Positions 8,922 through 17,909 of a stretch of DNA of 64,000 nucleotides are shown here, piece after piece (the stretch's first letter is position 1; the number at the start of each line of letters is the position of its first letter). The translations under genes and the position numbers were made by a program. The notes beneath the pieces were generated by a model, which was not told the origin of the DNA, searched no databases, and saw only the letters and a program-made list of their open reading frames with translations. Source of the stretch: Nitrososphaera sp. (lineage in GTDB: Archaea; Thermoproteota; Nitrososphaeria; Nitrososphaerales; Nitrososphaeraceae); assembly GCA_029263715.1 (NCBI GenBank), contig JAJUFP010000005.1, positions 62,001 to 126,000 on the forward strand, given 5' to 3'.

Positions 8922-9233
8922 TCATTTGGTCGAGCCTTTCTCAGCCATGATGGCTTTGATCTCCTCGTTGGTGGCGCTTTTGAGTGCTATGGCAGTTACT
9001 CTGAAAGGCCTGTTGCACAGTCTGCCCAGCTGCATCGAATTGCCGTCGAATTCGTAAACTGCAACGTTGGCTGACTTGGCCTGCTCGTCTAGCTTTGTCC
9101 TATCGGCGGCGTCCATGGATTTTGATACCACAATCAACTTGGAGCTCTTGACCGACTGGAGCACTTCCTTTGTGCCGCTCTTGTACTTGTTTGCCCCTAC
9201 TGCGTCTTTGATAACTTTGGCTAGTGTCTTCAT
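8922..9233 (-). CDS. rpl30e: 50S ribosomal protein eL30
   Basis: A 103-residue L7Ae/L30e-superfamily RNA-binding protein, present in the RNA polymerase gene cluster of archaea. It has the typical N-terminus LAKVIKDAVGANKYKSGTKE followed by repeated alpha/beta units. The ATG lies 2 bases after the rpoA stop codon, so it is co-transcribed with rpoA. Confidence 0.9.
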   Translation of the reverse strand: MKTLAKVIKDAVGANKYKSGTKEVLQSVKSSKLIVVSKSMDAADRTKLDEQAKSANVAVYEFDGNSMQLGRLCNRPFRVTAIALKSATNEEIKAIMAEKGSTK

Positions 9234-9235
9234 TT

Positions 9236-12200
9236 TTACTGACCTTCCTTAACCTTCATGTACAGGTCTACCATTCCAGTGCCGACGGGTACTGTGGCAC
9301 CCACTATAACGTTTTCTGTCACGCCCTTGAGCATTTCTATCTGACCTTCCAGCGAAGCTCTGGCTATGGTTGGCACGGTAATCTCAAAGGCAGCCCTAGC
9401 AAGGACCGACGTCTTGGTTCCAGCAATTCCGTGTCTGCCTATCTGCTGCAGATATCCCTTTGAGGTCATCAGATCTGCTACCAGCATGATATGGCGCACG
9501 TCGACTTCAAGACCCTGTTCTTCCAGCGTGTTGGTTATCTCCTTTACCAGCGCGGTTCTTGCGGCCTCTATGCCCAGCGTCTGCCAGATCTCGTAGACGT
9601 TGTTTGTTGTCGTCCTTGTCGTGTCAACACCATCTACAAGTATCACCTTGGCCAGGTTTGAGCCGGCTGTCTGGATGACCCATTCCTCGTCCTGCTTGAC
9701 TATGGTTACACGCTCGATGTCAGGCACGCCCTTGACACGTGTGTTAAGAAGCTTGCTCTTCAGAGTCAAAAGCGTCTGGGCATCCGGTTCGTCTGGCACC
9801 GTTATCTTGACCAGGTTCTTGTTTTCGTTGACCTTGATATCGTACTTCTTTGTGCTTTCTAGGACGGTGCCTACCTCTTGAAGGGTGCATCCCCGTTCGG
9901 CCAGCTTTGCTTCTGAGAGGTAGAATGTCAGGATTCCAGAGTAGTCTGTTTCAGACTTTTCTATCAGGTCTCCTACCTGAGTGAAGAGTATATCCCTGGC
10001 AACTTCAAGGGCCTTCTCCCGAGAAGCGCGGTGTTCCTCGTCAAGGTAGATGTCCATCGTAGGAGTAACAGGTTTCTTTCTGGCGTCCACCAGCTCTATG
10101 AGCCTTGGAAGGCCTAGGGTGACATTTCTTTCCTTTACACCGGCAAAGTGGAAGGTTCTCAAAGTCATCTGGGTTCCAGGCTCGCCTATGGACTGGGCCG
10201 TGACGACGCCGATGGCTTCGCCGGGCTCGGCAAGGGCCTTGTCCACAAGATCGAGAACTTTTTTCATCACTTTCTCTACTCCTTGAACGCTGAGCCTGTT
10301 TTCCATCAAAGCCTTCTCAAGGTTGGCCTTCAACCTTGGATTAAGGTTCTGACCGTATTCTTTTATGATGTTCCTGACATCATTCTCAGTGGCCTTTCTC
10401 CCCTCGTCGACGATGGCCTCGGCTTCGATGAGCCTTGAGATATTGACTGCCTCGCCATGGTCGCTTTTGGCCGGATCTATTCCATCCTCGCCGTACAGGT
10501 ACTGGACTATGTTTCCGTGCGGGTCCCTGACGGTCTGATCGTATTCTATCTTCAGATGCTCCAGCGCGTTGATGAGCCTTCTCTGCATGTATCCTGATTG
10601 CTGGGTCCTGACTGCGGTGTCTACAAGACCCTCCCTGCCACCCATGGCATGGAAGAAGAATTCAAGTGGACTAAGACCATCGCGGTAGTTGGATTTGACA
10701 AATCCTCTGGCGTCGGGGCTGGTCTCGTTGGGTACAAAGTGCGGCAGTGCCCTGTTGCGGTATCCCTTCTGAATTCTCTTGCCCCTGATGGACTGCTGTC
10801 CAAGGGCTGCAGTCATCTGGCCTATGTTAAGCGTTGATCCTCTGGCTCCAGTAGAGGCCATTATTACTCCAGAATTGTTGTCTGGAAATGCCCTGTCTGC
10901 AGTTCTGCCGGCCCTATCCCTTGCACGGGAAAGCTCGTTGACCACGTACAGCTCAAGGGCCTCTTCTGCTGACAGACCTCTAGTGAGCGGCAGTGTGCCA
11001 TCGTTGTACTGCTGGATGAGCTCCTTGACTTTGTCGTAGGTCTTTTGGATAACATCAGAGATCTCTTGCCTTGTTTCCGGCGAAAGCCACAGGTCAGAAT
11101 AGCCGTAGGTGAATCCCTTGTGTGTGATGTACGTCTTGAGCATGGTGAGTATCGAGTCTAGGAACTTGCGCGCAGTGTCTGTTCCGTAGTCCTTGGCAAT
11201 TCTGTGAAGAACGCTGTCTGGCTCCTCGGCACCTATGGATGCCTTGTCAATCACGCCGCTGATAAGCTCGCCGTTTTTGATAACGACGTCCTTGCCCTCG
11301 CCTTTGGAGGCTTTGTTCCACTTTGAGGTGATGACAAAGTTAAAGTCCTTTGGCAGGAACAGCGAGAACAGCTGCTTGCCGGAATACAGTTTCAGGCCGT
11401 CCTTTGTTATTGCCGGCGCCGGGAGAGGACCCTTGTATCCACCGATCAGGGCCATGTTGGCAAACTCGTCTCTGGTCAGCGTTGTTTCGTCTCTGGTAAG
11501 TATGAATGCGCCGGTGATGAAATCCCTGATGCCTCCGATGATAGGTCCGCCGTATCTGGGCGAGATCAGCTGGTCCTGCACCCGCATGAGCAGAGTGGCT
11601 TCGGCCCTCGCTTCCTCGCTTTGAGGAACGTGAAGGTTCATCTCGTCTCCATCAAAGTCTGCGTTGTATGGCGGGCACACTGCCGGATGCAGCCGGAAGG
11701 TGCGGTATGGCAGAACCACAACGCTGTGGGCCATTATGGACATCCTGTGCAAAGACGGCTGCCTGTTAAAGATCACGATGTCGCCATCTGCAAGATGCCT
11801 TTCCACCACGTAGCCTATTGCCAGCGAATCGGCAATGGTCTTTCTGTCCGTCACGTAGTCAAGCCTTATCTTGACGCCGTCAGGCCGGATGATGTAGTTG
11901 GCCCCCGGATAGGTGTTTGGCCCGTTGATGACAAGCAATTTGAGCCTGTCAAGGTTCCATTGCGATACGGTCTCCGGGATGGTTAGCTTTTTGGCCACAT
12001 CGACGGGCACTCCAACGTTGGAGATGGCCAGGTTAGGGTCTGGGGATATGACAGTCCTGCTAGAAAAGTCCACTCTTTTTCCAGACAGAGAACCCCTGAA
12101 ACGGCCTTCCTTGCCTTTGAGCCTCTGCGTCAGGGTCTTGAGGGGACGCCCAGACCTGTGATGGGCTTGTGGAATTCCCGAGACCTCGTTATCAAAGTAC

Positions 12201-13033
12201 GTTGTGACGTGGTACTGCAGCAGATCCACCAGGTCCTGCACGATAAGCGGCGGTGTTCCGGCTTCCTTGCTTTCCTTTAAGCGCTGGTTTACCCTGATGA
12301 TGTCAACCAGCTTGTGCGTCAGGTCATCTTCCGACCTGATGCCTGTTTCAAGAATGATTGACGGTCTGACCGTTACGGGTGGGACTGGCAGCACTTGAAG
12401 CACGAACCATTCCGGCCTTGCAGTGGTCGGGTCGTAGCCCAGCAGAACCAGGTCTTCGTCTGGAACATGACTCATCCTTTCACGTATGGTGATGGGAAGC
12501 AGCCTGTTTTCTCCGGCTTCGGTTCTTTCCACGAATATTGTTGGTTTGGTAAAGATCAGGTCGTATTGATCTTTTCCGCAGTGCGGGCAAACCTTGATCT
12601 TTTTGGCCTTTTCTATAATTTCCTCTTTGATGTTTTCAAGCGTGATTACCGCATACGGAGCCTTGCTTTCCCTGATGGCCTTGTAATATGCCAGATCTTC
12701 TGGATCCAGTTTGATCCTGTTGCAGGCCCGGCATGTGGTGAGTAGCAGCTTGTGCACATCGTCTACAAAGGCTATGTGCAACACCGGCTCTGCCAGCTCG
12801 ATGTGCCCGAAATGTCCGGGGCATTTGGCCGACGTGTTGCCGCAGGTTGCACACTTTTGGCCCGGCTCAAGCGTGCCAAGCCTGTTGTCCATGAGGCCGC
12901 CTTGCACAGGCATGCCGTCTTCGTCGTATGTCTCTGGCGCCGTAACTTCTGCGACGCTGTATTTTCGCACCTCGTTTGGTGACCAGACGCTGAACTTTAT
13001 TCCTCCAAGGATTTTAGCTGATTCGTCCATCAT
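9236..13033 (-). CDS. rpoA: DNA-directed RNA polymerase subunit A, A' and A'' fused
   Basis: The largest RNA polymerase subunit as one 1265-residue chain. It has zinc motifs CATC...CPGH (61-74) and CRAC...CPHC (101-152), the catalytic metal-binding NADFDGD (457-463), and then, after about residue 880, the part that most archaea encode separately as A'', including the trigger-loop region QSIGEPGTQMTLRTFHFAGV. Most archaea split this gene; an unsplit version is a known Thaumarchaeota character. The start is at one of two consecutive ATG codons. It follows rpoB by 12 bases and precedes rpl30e by 2. Confidence 0.97.
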   Translation of the reverse strand: MMDESAKILGGIKFSVWSPNEVRKYSVAEVTAPETYDEDGMPVQGGLMDNRLGTLEPGQKCATCGNTSAKCPGHFGHIELAEPVLHIAFVDDVHKLLLTTCRACNRIKLDPEDLAYYKAIRESKAPYAVITLENIKEEIIEKAKKIKVCPHCGKDQYDLIFTKPTIFVERTEAGENRLLPITIRERMSHVPDEDLVLLGYDPTTARPEWFVLQVLPVPPVTVRPSIILETGIRSEDDLTHKLVDIIRVNQRLKESKEAGTPPLIVQDLVDLLQYHVTTYFDNEVSGIPQAHHRSGRPLKTLTQRLKGKEGRFRGSLSGKRVDFSSRTVISPDPNLAISNVGVPVDVAKKLTIPETVSQWNLDRLKLLVINGPNTYPGANYIIRPDGVKIRLDYVTDRKTIADSLAIGYVVERHLADGDIVIFNRQPSLHRMSIMAHSVVVLPYRTFRLHPAVCPPYNADFDGDEMNLHVPQSEEARAEATLLMRVQDQLISPRYGGPIIGGIRDFITGAFILTRDETTLTRDEFANMALIGGYKGPLPAPAITKDGLKLYSGKQLFSLFLPKDFNFVITSKWNKASKGEGKDVVIKNGELISGVIDKASIGAEEPDSVLHRIAKDYGTDTARKFLDSILTMLKTYITHKGFTYGYSDLWLSPETRQEISDVIQKTYDKVKELIQQYNDGTLPLTRGLSAEEALELYVVNELSRARDRAGRTADRAFPDNNSGVIMASTGARGSTLNIGQMTAALGQQSIRGKRIQKGYRNRALPHFVPNETSPDARGFVKSNYRDGLSPLEFFFHAMGGREGLVDTAVRTQQSGYMQRRLINALEHLKIEYDQTVRDPHGNIVQYLYGEDGIDPAKSDHGEAVNISRLIEAEAIVDEGRKATENDVRNIIKEYGQNLNPRLKANLEKALMENRLSVQGVEKVMKKVLDLVDKALAEPGEAIGVVTAQSIGEPGTQMTLRTFHFAGVKERNVTLGLPRLIELVDARKKPVTPTMDIYLDEEHRASREKALEVARDILFTQVGDLIEKSETDYSGILTFYLSEAKLAERGCTLQEVGTVLESTKKYDIKVNENKNLVKITVPDEPDAQTLLTLKSKLLNTRVKGVPDIERVTIVKQDEEWVIQTAGSNLAKVILVDGVDTTRTTTNNVYEIWQTLGIEAARTALVKEITNTLEEQGLEVDVRHIMLVADLMTSKGYLQQIGRHGIAGTKTSVLARAAFEITVPTIARASLEGQIEMLKGVTENVIVGATVPVGTGMVDLYMKVKEGQ

Positions 13034-13045
13034 TGTTATCCCTCC

Positions 13046-16000
13046 CTAAACCTTCTCCTTTGGCAAGAGCCGCGGACCGACATTCAGGCTCATCATCTCT
13101 TGCAACAGCAGCTTGAATGCGTAGGCAATCACGACCGGAGAAATCTTGGCCTTCTCGCCGCACACACGGCATACATAGCGCCGCTGTTTGACATCATAGT
13201 AGGCCAGCAGGCCGCATATTTCACAGACGTGGATCTCGGCCTTGTCAGACTCTTCTAGCAGCCTGTCCTTTAGCATCATGGAGGCTCCGTAGGCTATGAG
13301 ACAGTCCCGCTCCATCTCACCGAACCTGAGGCCTCCTCCTCTTGCACGACCTTCTGTGGGTTGTTTGGTAAGCATCTGGACCTGTCCCCTTGCCCGGCTG
13401 TGGATCTTGTCGGCAACCATGTGGTGAAGCTTTTGGTAGTACACGACCCCAACGTAGACGTCGGCCGGGAACTTTCTGCCGGTCCTGCCGTCATACATGA
13501 CTTCCTTTCCGGTGTATTTGAAGCCGTATTGCTCCATGGCGGCCTTAAAGTCATCCATCTTCTCGCCAAGGAATGCAGATCCGTCGATTATCTTGCCTCT
13601 AAGCGAGGCGGCCTTTCCTCCAAGGGATTCCATGAACTGGCCGACGGTCATTCTTGACGGAAATGCATGGGGATTGATCATCACGTCTGGGACCACGCCA
13701 TCCTCGGTATACGGCAGGTCTTCTTGGTTGACCAGCATTCCGACTACCCCCTTCTGGCCGTGCCTTGATGCAAATTTGTCTCCAATCTCCGGAATACGCA
13801 TGTCGCGGACTCGGATCTTGTACATCTTGCCGCCCTCCACTGACTGGGTAATCATCACGGTATCAACAACGCCGTTTTCTGACGGCCTGACTCCAACTGA
13901 AGTATCGCGCCGGTACGGCCCCTTGACTTCAAATTCCTTGTATTCTTCCATGAACCTAGGTGGAGAGGTTCTTCCAATCAGTATGTCGCCTCCGTTGACC
14001 ACGGCCTCGTGCATGATTGCACCGTCGGCTTCCAGCAGGCGGTAGGCCTTTTCTCCACGGTAGCCGCGTATGTTGACGTCGGCTTTGGGGATCTCAAAGT
14101 TGTCTTTCATGCCGCCGGGGTACTGCTTTGCCTCTGCCTCGTAGATCCTGTAAAAGAAGGTCCTTCCAAGGCCCCTGTCTACGGCGGATCTGTTGAACAC
14201 GACTGCATCTTCTATGTTGTATCCTTCAAACGGCAATACAGCAACGACGCAGTTCTGGCCGGTTGGCCGGTCTTCCAGCCCAAGCAGGTTTATCGCCTTT
14301 GTGCTTACAACAGGAATCTGCGGATATAGCATGAAGTGCTGCCTGACGTAGGTGCTGGCGTTCATCAGTGGCGTTGAAAATCCAAGGCTCTGTTTTGCCA
14401 TTGCGCTCTCGTAGGTGTTTCTTGGAGACTGGTTGTGCTCTGGATACGGAATTATCGAGGCACCAACTCCGAGAATTGCGGACGGGAATATTTCAAGGTG
14501 CGTGTGCTTTTCTAGATCGATCTTCTTGGGGTCTATGGCCACGTAGCAGTTCTCTTCTTCGTTGGCGTCGACCAGTTCCACAACTCCCATGTAAAGAAGG
14601 TCCATCCAGGAAAGGAACTTTTTAGATACCTTTTCTATTACCTCTGATGTTATCAGCGGTCTGCCGCTCTTCAATACCACGAGCGGGCGCATTACCCTGC
14701 CGGCGTTGCAGCTTACGTAAAGACGCTTTGTTGCATTGGAGTTCTGTGAGCTGTACAGGTAAACACCCACGTGCGGGTGGATCTTGCCGGACCTCCTCAT
14801 GGTCCTAAGGGTTTCCGCCAGATGCTCGCCTTTCTCGATGTAGCCTATGAGCCGACCGTCAACGAATACCCTTGTTCCGTCGGCGCGGAGCTTTTCGCTG
14901 GCCTCGTCGACATTCTGGACGCCGATCTCGTACAACTTTTCGGTGACCTCTGCGCTCAGCACGTGCACTGAAATGATTGCAGATAATGCAAGGTTCTTGA
15001 CCAGACCGCAGTTGGATCCTTCAGGTGTTTCTGCAGGACAGATCCTGCCAAAATGCGTTGCATGCAGATCCCGGGCCTCAAAGTTCGGCTGGCTTCTGCT
15101 CAAGGGTGACTGTATTCTGCGCAGGTGGCTGATGGTTGACATGTAGTTGGTCCTGTCCAGAAGCTGGGTAACGCCCACTCGTCCGCGTCCCCAGTTGCCT
15201 GTTGCAATGGCATTGTTAAGCTTGTCTGAGACGATTCCTGGCCTCACCGCAGCCGCTACCGCATTGATGCCCCTTTTCTGCCCGGAGCGTTCAAGCTGGT
15301 ATTTCATGTCGCGTATGAGATTGCGAAATGCCGTCCTGAACAGGTCTGCAAGCATCTGGCCTGCGAACTTGATCACCTTGTTGCCGTAATGATCTTTATC
15401 GTCGGCCTCTATCCAGCCCAGCTTGAGTTCTGTCAGTTTGCAGGCAGCTTCGCCCAGAAACAGGGCCTTTTCGTGCCTGTTTTCGGGGTTCTTGCCGATG
15501 TGCGGGAGCAGACCCCAGTCCAGCAGGGTCTCGGCCCGCTTGATCTGGAATTCCTCAAGCATACCGGGTGCGATTCTCTTGCTGATGTAGACTATGGCAT
15601 CCCGGCTGGTGGAAACCTCGCCGGACTTTTCGAATGACGGCTCAAGTTCATCCTGAATAATCTCGTTTAGGGAGACTGAATCTGCAATGTCCTTGTCTGA
15701 TTCAAGGCCCAGCGCGCGTATCAACGTGATGAGCGGGATGTCAACTGGCGATCCAGGAATCTTGGTTACGATGGAACCATCAGGCTTCATGATGAGCTCC
15801 AGTTTTGCCCTGTAGCCGACGATGGATGAATAGACCTTGGCCTTGTATAGCAGGGTTCCGGTGGCCTCTTCTTCATCAACAATTATCTTGTTGTATGAGA
15901 GGTCCTCAAGACCCACGATGACACGCTCTGACCCGTTTATGATGAAATATCCGCCAGGGTCACGGGGATCCTCTCCAAATTCAACGAGCTTGGACTCCGG

Positions 16001-16399
16001 CAGGTTGTGTAGAATGCATGTGTTGGACTTGACCATCACCGGCATGTCGCCGATATGTATAAAACGCGATTCAAGGATCTTGCCGTCCTCGACTACGCTG
16101 CATTCAAGCATTACCGGCGAAGCATATGTCAGGTTGCGCAGCCGGGCCTCCATCGGCGCCACGTGGGTGATAGAACCGTCCAGCTCCATTATCCTTGGCT
16201 GCTGGAGCTTTACCTTACCTAGCTTGATCTTGTATGGGTACTCGGCGGTTTCGACCTCTATCTCGCCGACTTCATCAATGATGCTTTGAAGCCCTCTTTC
16301 CATGAATTCATTGTAGGAATTGAGGTGCTGTCTTGCAACGCCTTCTCTTCTTAGAATATCGTTAATAATCGGCCACATCTCGATAGAATTCTCTATCAT
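13046..16399 (-). CDS. rpoB: DNA-directed RNA polymerase subunit B (unsplit)
   Basis: The second-largest polymerase subunit, 1117 residues and not divided into B' and B'' as in many euryarchaea. Conserved blocks include the GSERVIVGLEDLS region (about 154-166), the active-site stretch with IGDKFASRHGQKGVVG (about 870-885) and a C-terminal zinc knuckle CEIC...CRVC (about 1061-1084). The start is ATG; an in-frame ATG seven codons later is possible. It lies 7 bases after rpoH. Confidence 0.97.
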   Translation of the reverse strand: MIENSIEMWPIINDILRREGVARQHLNSYNEFMERGLQSIIDEVGEIEVETAEYPYKIKLGKVKLQQPRIMELDGSITHVAPMEARLRNLTYASPVMLECSVVEDGKILESRFIHIGDMPVMVKSNTCILHNLPESKLVEFGEDPRDPGGYFIINGSERVIVGLEDLSYNKIIVDEEEATGTLLYKAKVYSSIVGYRAKLELIMKPDGSIVTKIPGSPVDIPLITLIRALGLESDKDIADSVSLNEIIQDELEPSFEKSGEVSTSRDAIVYISKRIAPGMLEEFQIKRAETLLDWGLLPHIGKNPENRHEKALFLGEAACKLTELKLGWIEADDKDHYGNKVIKFAGQMLADLFRTAFRNLIRDMKYQLERSGQKRGINAVAAAVRPGIVSDKLNNAIATGNWGRGRVGVTQLLDRTNYMSTISHLRRIQSPLSRSQPNFEARDLHATHFGRICPAETPEGSNCGLVKNLALSAIISVHVLSAEVTEKLYEIGVQNVDEASEKLRADGTRVFVDGRLIGYIEKGEHLAETLRTMRRSGKIHPHVGVYLYSSQNSNATKRLYVSCNAGRVMRPLVVLKSGRPLITSEVIEKVSKKFLSWMDLLYMGVVELVDANEEENCYVAIDPKKIDLEKHTHLEIFPSAILGVGASIIPYPEHNQSPRNTYESAMAKQSLGFSTPLMNASTYVRQHFMLYPQIPVVSTKAINLLGLEDRPTGQNCVVAVLPFEGYNIEDAVVFNRSAVDRGLGRTFFYRIYEAEAKQYPGGMKDNFEIPKADVNIRGYRGEKAYRLLEADGAIMHEAVVNGGDILIGRTSPPRFMEEYKEFEVKGPYRRDTSVGVRPSENGVVDTVMITQSVEGGKMYKIRVRDMRIPEIGDKFASRHGQKGVVGMLVNQEDLPYTEDGVVPDVMINPHAFPSRMTVGQFMESLGGKAASLRGKIIDGSAFLGEKMDDFKAAMEQYGFKYTGKEVMYDGRTGRKFPADVYVGVVYYQKLHHMVADKIHSRARGQVQMLTKQPTEGRARGGGLRFGEMERDCLIAYGASMMLKDRLLEESDKAEIHVCEICGLLAYYDVKQRRYVCRVCGEKAKISPVVIAYAFKLLLQEMMSLNVGPRLLPKEKV

Positions 16400-16406
16400 G
16401 GTGTAC

Positions 16407-16655
16407 TCATCCTTCTACGACATAGCGGTAATATACACTTTCACCCGCAGTGGGACTCTTTCTTGTGATCTTGATGACGTCGCCGGGCCTCACGTCAAGG
16501 TCTTCAAGGGCCTTGTCGCTCCGCAGGACATACGGCAGCTGACCGGGCTTGGCGTTGTACTTCTTCAATACTTCTTCAGCCTCGGTCTTAGAAAGGATCT
16601 CATGCTTTGGCTGGTACGCATGGTTTGTTATCTTGACTACCTTTTTTTCAGACAA
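16407..16655 (-). CDS. rpoH: DNA-directed RNA polymerase subunit H
   Basis: An 82-residue archaeal RpoH (the counterpart of the Rpb5 C-terminal domain), ending in the typical DVRPGDVIKITRKSP...YYRYVVEG. The start is TTG. A strong Shine-Dalgarno GGAGGT (minus strand, bases 16664-16669) lies 8 bases upstream and fixes this start, so this mRNA is not leaderless. It is the first gene of the rpoH-rpoB-rpoA-rpl30e-nusA-rps12-rps7 cluster. Confidence 0.93.
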   Translation of the reverse strand: MSEKKVVKITNHAYQPKHEILSKTEAEEVLKKYNAKPGQLPYVLRSDKALEDLDVRPGDVIKITRKSPTAGESVYYRYVVEG

Positions 16656-16894
16656 AAAAGACTACCTCCAAACACAATAGCTTCTGCTCGATAGAAAACA
16701 TCAAAGTCAAACTTATTGGGAATGAAAAGAGTATATATAAGTATTGTGAATATTTTATATAATCTTTGATTTTATTTGAAGATTAAAAGCGCCAGTTTTC
16801 CGGCTTGATTGAGATGAAGCACGACATTAGAGTTTCTGTACAAAAAAGATAAATAGTAACGGAAATATAGCACGTTAGGTGTGCATTAAGGAGA
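16656..16894. promoter_or_regulatory. Divergent promoter region of the RNA polymerase operon and the PEFG-CTERM gene
   Basis: A 239-base gap with no gene seen. For rpoH it holds the Shine-Dalgarno at 16664-16669 and candidate minus-strand TATA boxes at 16710-16719 (CCAATAAGTT) and 16731-16740 (TTATATATAC). For the plus-strand gene it holds AAAAGATAAATAG at about 16844-16856 and an AAGGAG only one base from the ATG, which is too close to act as a normal ribosome site. A long AT-rich core spans 16731-16790. Confidence 0.5.
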
Positions 16895-17719
16895 ATGGGC
16901 TATAAATCGTATGCACTAATGGCGATATTACTGGCATCGCTAGTACCGGTCATTATGGTAGGCACTGCCCATGCACAGTCTGCCACTTTGACCGTAAACA
17001 CAGACAAAACAGCATATCAAACAGGCGACAGGGTCACCATCTCGGGTAACGTCGGAGCTGTCAAAGCAGGACAGCCAGTTCTGCTGCAGGTTACCGACCC
17101 CAAGAATGTCCTTGTCAGAGTTGACCAGATTGAGGTAATGCCGGATGGTTCTTACACATACACATTCCCGACTGGCGGCATAATGAAGAACAGCGGCGAA
17201 CACATAGTTGTCGTAACATATGGCAGCTTTAGCCAAAGGACAACGTTCCAGTTCACATCACTAGCAGGTCCAACCACCGCGCCTCTAACAATAGACGGTA
17301 CAACCTACCAGATTGAATACTCGATTACCGGCGGAACACTGAATTCGCTGACTGCTGACAAAGATCTGGCAACGATCACTGCTGCAATCACTTCAACAGC
17401 TGATGGAAACCTGACTCTAAAGCTTCCAAGAAACGTAATACAGTCACTCACTGTTGACGGACCAACTGGCGGAGAAGATGAAGACTTCGCAGTCTTTACC
17501 GACGGAGTTCCGGGAATCTATGACGAAACAGCTACAACTGACACATACAGAACAATCAGCATACCGTTCGAACAGGGTACAACTGAAATCGACATAGTCG
17601 GCACATGGATGGTCCCAGAATTCGGCGCTATTGCTGCAATAATACTTGCAGTTGCAATCGTCGGAATAGTAGCAGCAGCCAGGTACAACAAGTTCAGCTT
17701 CATGCCAAAGTTCGGCTGA
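16895..17719 (+). CDS. Secreted surface protein with PEFG-CTERM sorting signal
   Basis: A 274-residue exported protein. Residues 1-28 form a signal peptide (ending THAQS-like, probable cut after AHA or AQS). Residues 30-125 look like a beta-sandwich of the MG2/Ig type (TDKTAYQTGDRVTISGNV). The C-terminus has the sorting motif PEFG (241-244), a roughly 20-residue hydrophobic helix and a short basic tail with Arg263. PEFG-CTERM is known in Thaumarchaeota as a substrate tag for a dedicated archaeosortase, so the mature protein is probably processed and fixed to the cell envelope. It is monocistronic, followed by an oligo-T terminator. Its ligand is unknown. Confidence 0.85.
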   Translation: MGYKSYALMAILLASLVPVIMVGTAHAQSATLTVNTDKTAYQTGDRVTISGNVGAVKAGQPVLLQVTDPKNVLVRVDQIEVMPDGSYTYTFPTGGIMKNSGEHIVVVTYGSFSQRTTFQFTSLAGPTTAPLTIDGTTYQIEYSITGGTLNSLTADKDLATITAAITSTADGNLTLKLPRNVIQSLTVDGPTGGEDEDFAVFTDGVPGIYDETATTDTYRTISIPFEQGTTEIDIVGTWMVPEFGAIAAIILAVAIVGIVAAARYNKFSFMPKFG

Positions 17720-17724
17720 ACAAC

Positions 17725-17745
17725 TTTTTTCCTTTTTTCATTTTT
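17725..17745 (+). terminator. Oligo-T terminator after the PEFG-CTERM gene
   Basis: Three T-runs of six, six and five follow the stop codon within 25 bases, separated only by CC and CA. Archaeal RNA polymerase stops at such T-rich non-template stretches without needing a hairpin. Confidence 0.6.
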
Positions 17746-17779
17746 CAATCCTTACGCCAAGTTATTTTAAAAAAGTCAG

Positions 17780-17872
17780 GGCCTTCGGAGGGATTTGAAC
17801 CCTCCTCAAGCGGTCACTGCCGAGATAACTGACCACAGCCGCCTATACTAACCAGGCTATACTACGAAGGCC
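17780..17872 (-). tRNA. tRNA-His (GTG) with an 18-base intron
   Basis: A minus-strand cloverleaf. The acceptor stem GCCTTCG pairs with CGAAGGC and is extended by G-1 (17872) opposite C73 (17780), the identity pair of tRNA-His. The anticodon stem GGCGG/CCGCT encloses loop CTGTGG...A with anticodon GTG (17834-17836). An extra 18 bases (17815-17832) lie between positions 37 and 38, the canonical archaeal intron site. The T arm is GAGGG-TTCAAAT-CCCTC. No CCA is encoded. Intron ends are inferred from the cloverleaf and could shift by a base or two. Confidence 0.88.
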
Positions 17873-17909
17873 AACGGATGTTTTTTGCGTTTGCTACAGT
17901 ATATAATCG

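Noticed and set aside
17725-17872. Suspected repeat or attachment site at the tRNA-His 3' end
   Set aside because: No second copy of the tRNA 3' end or integrase gene was noticed in the window, so there is no sign of an integrated element.
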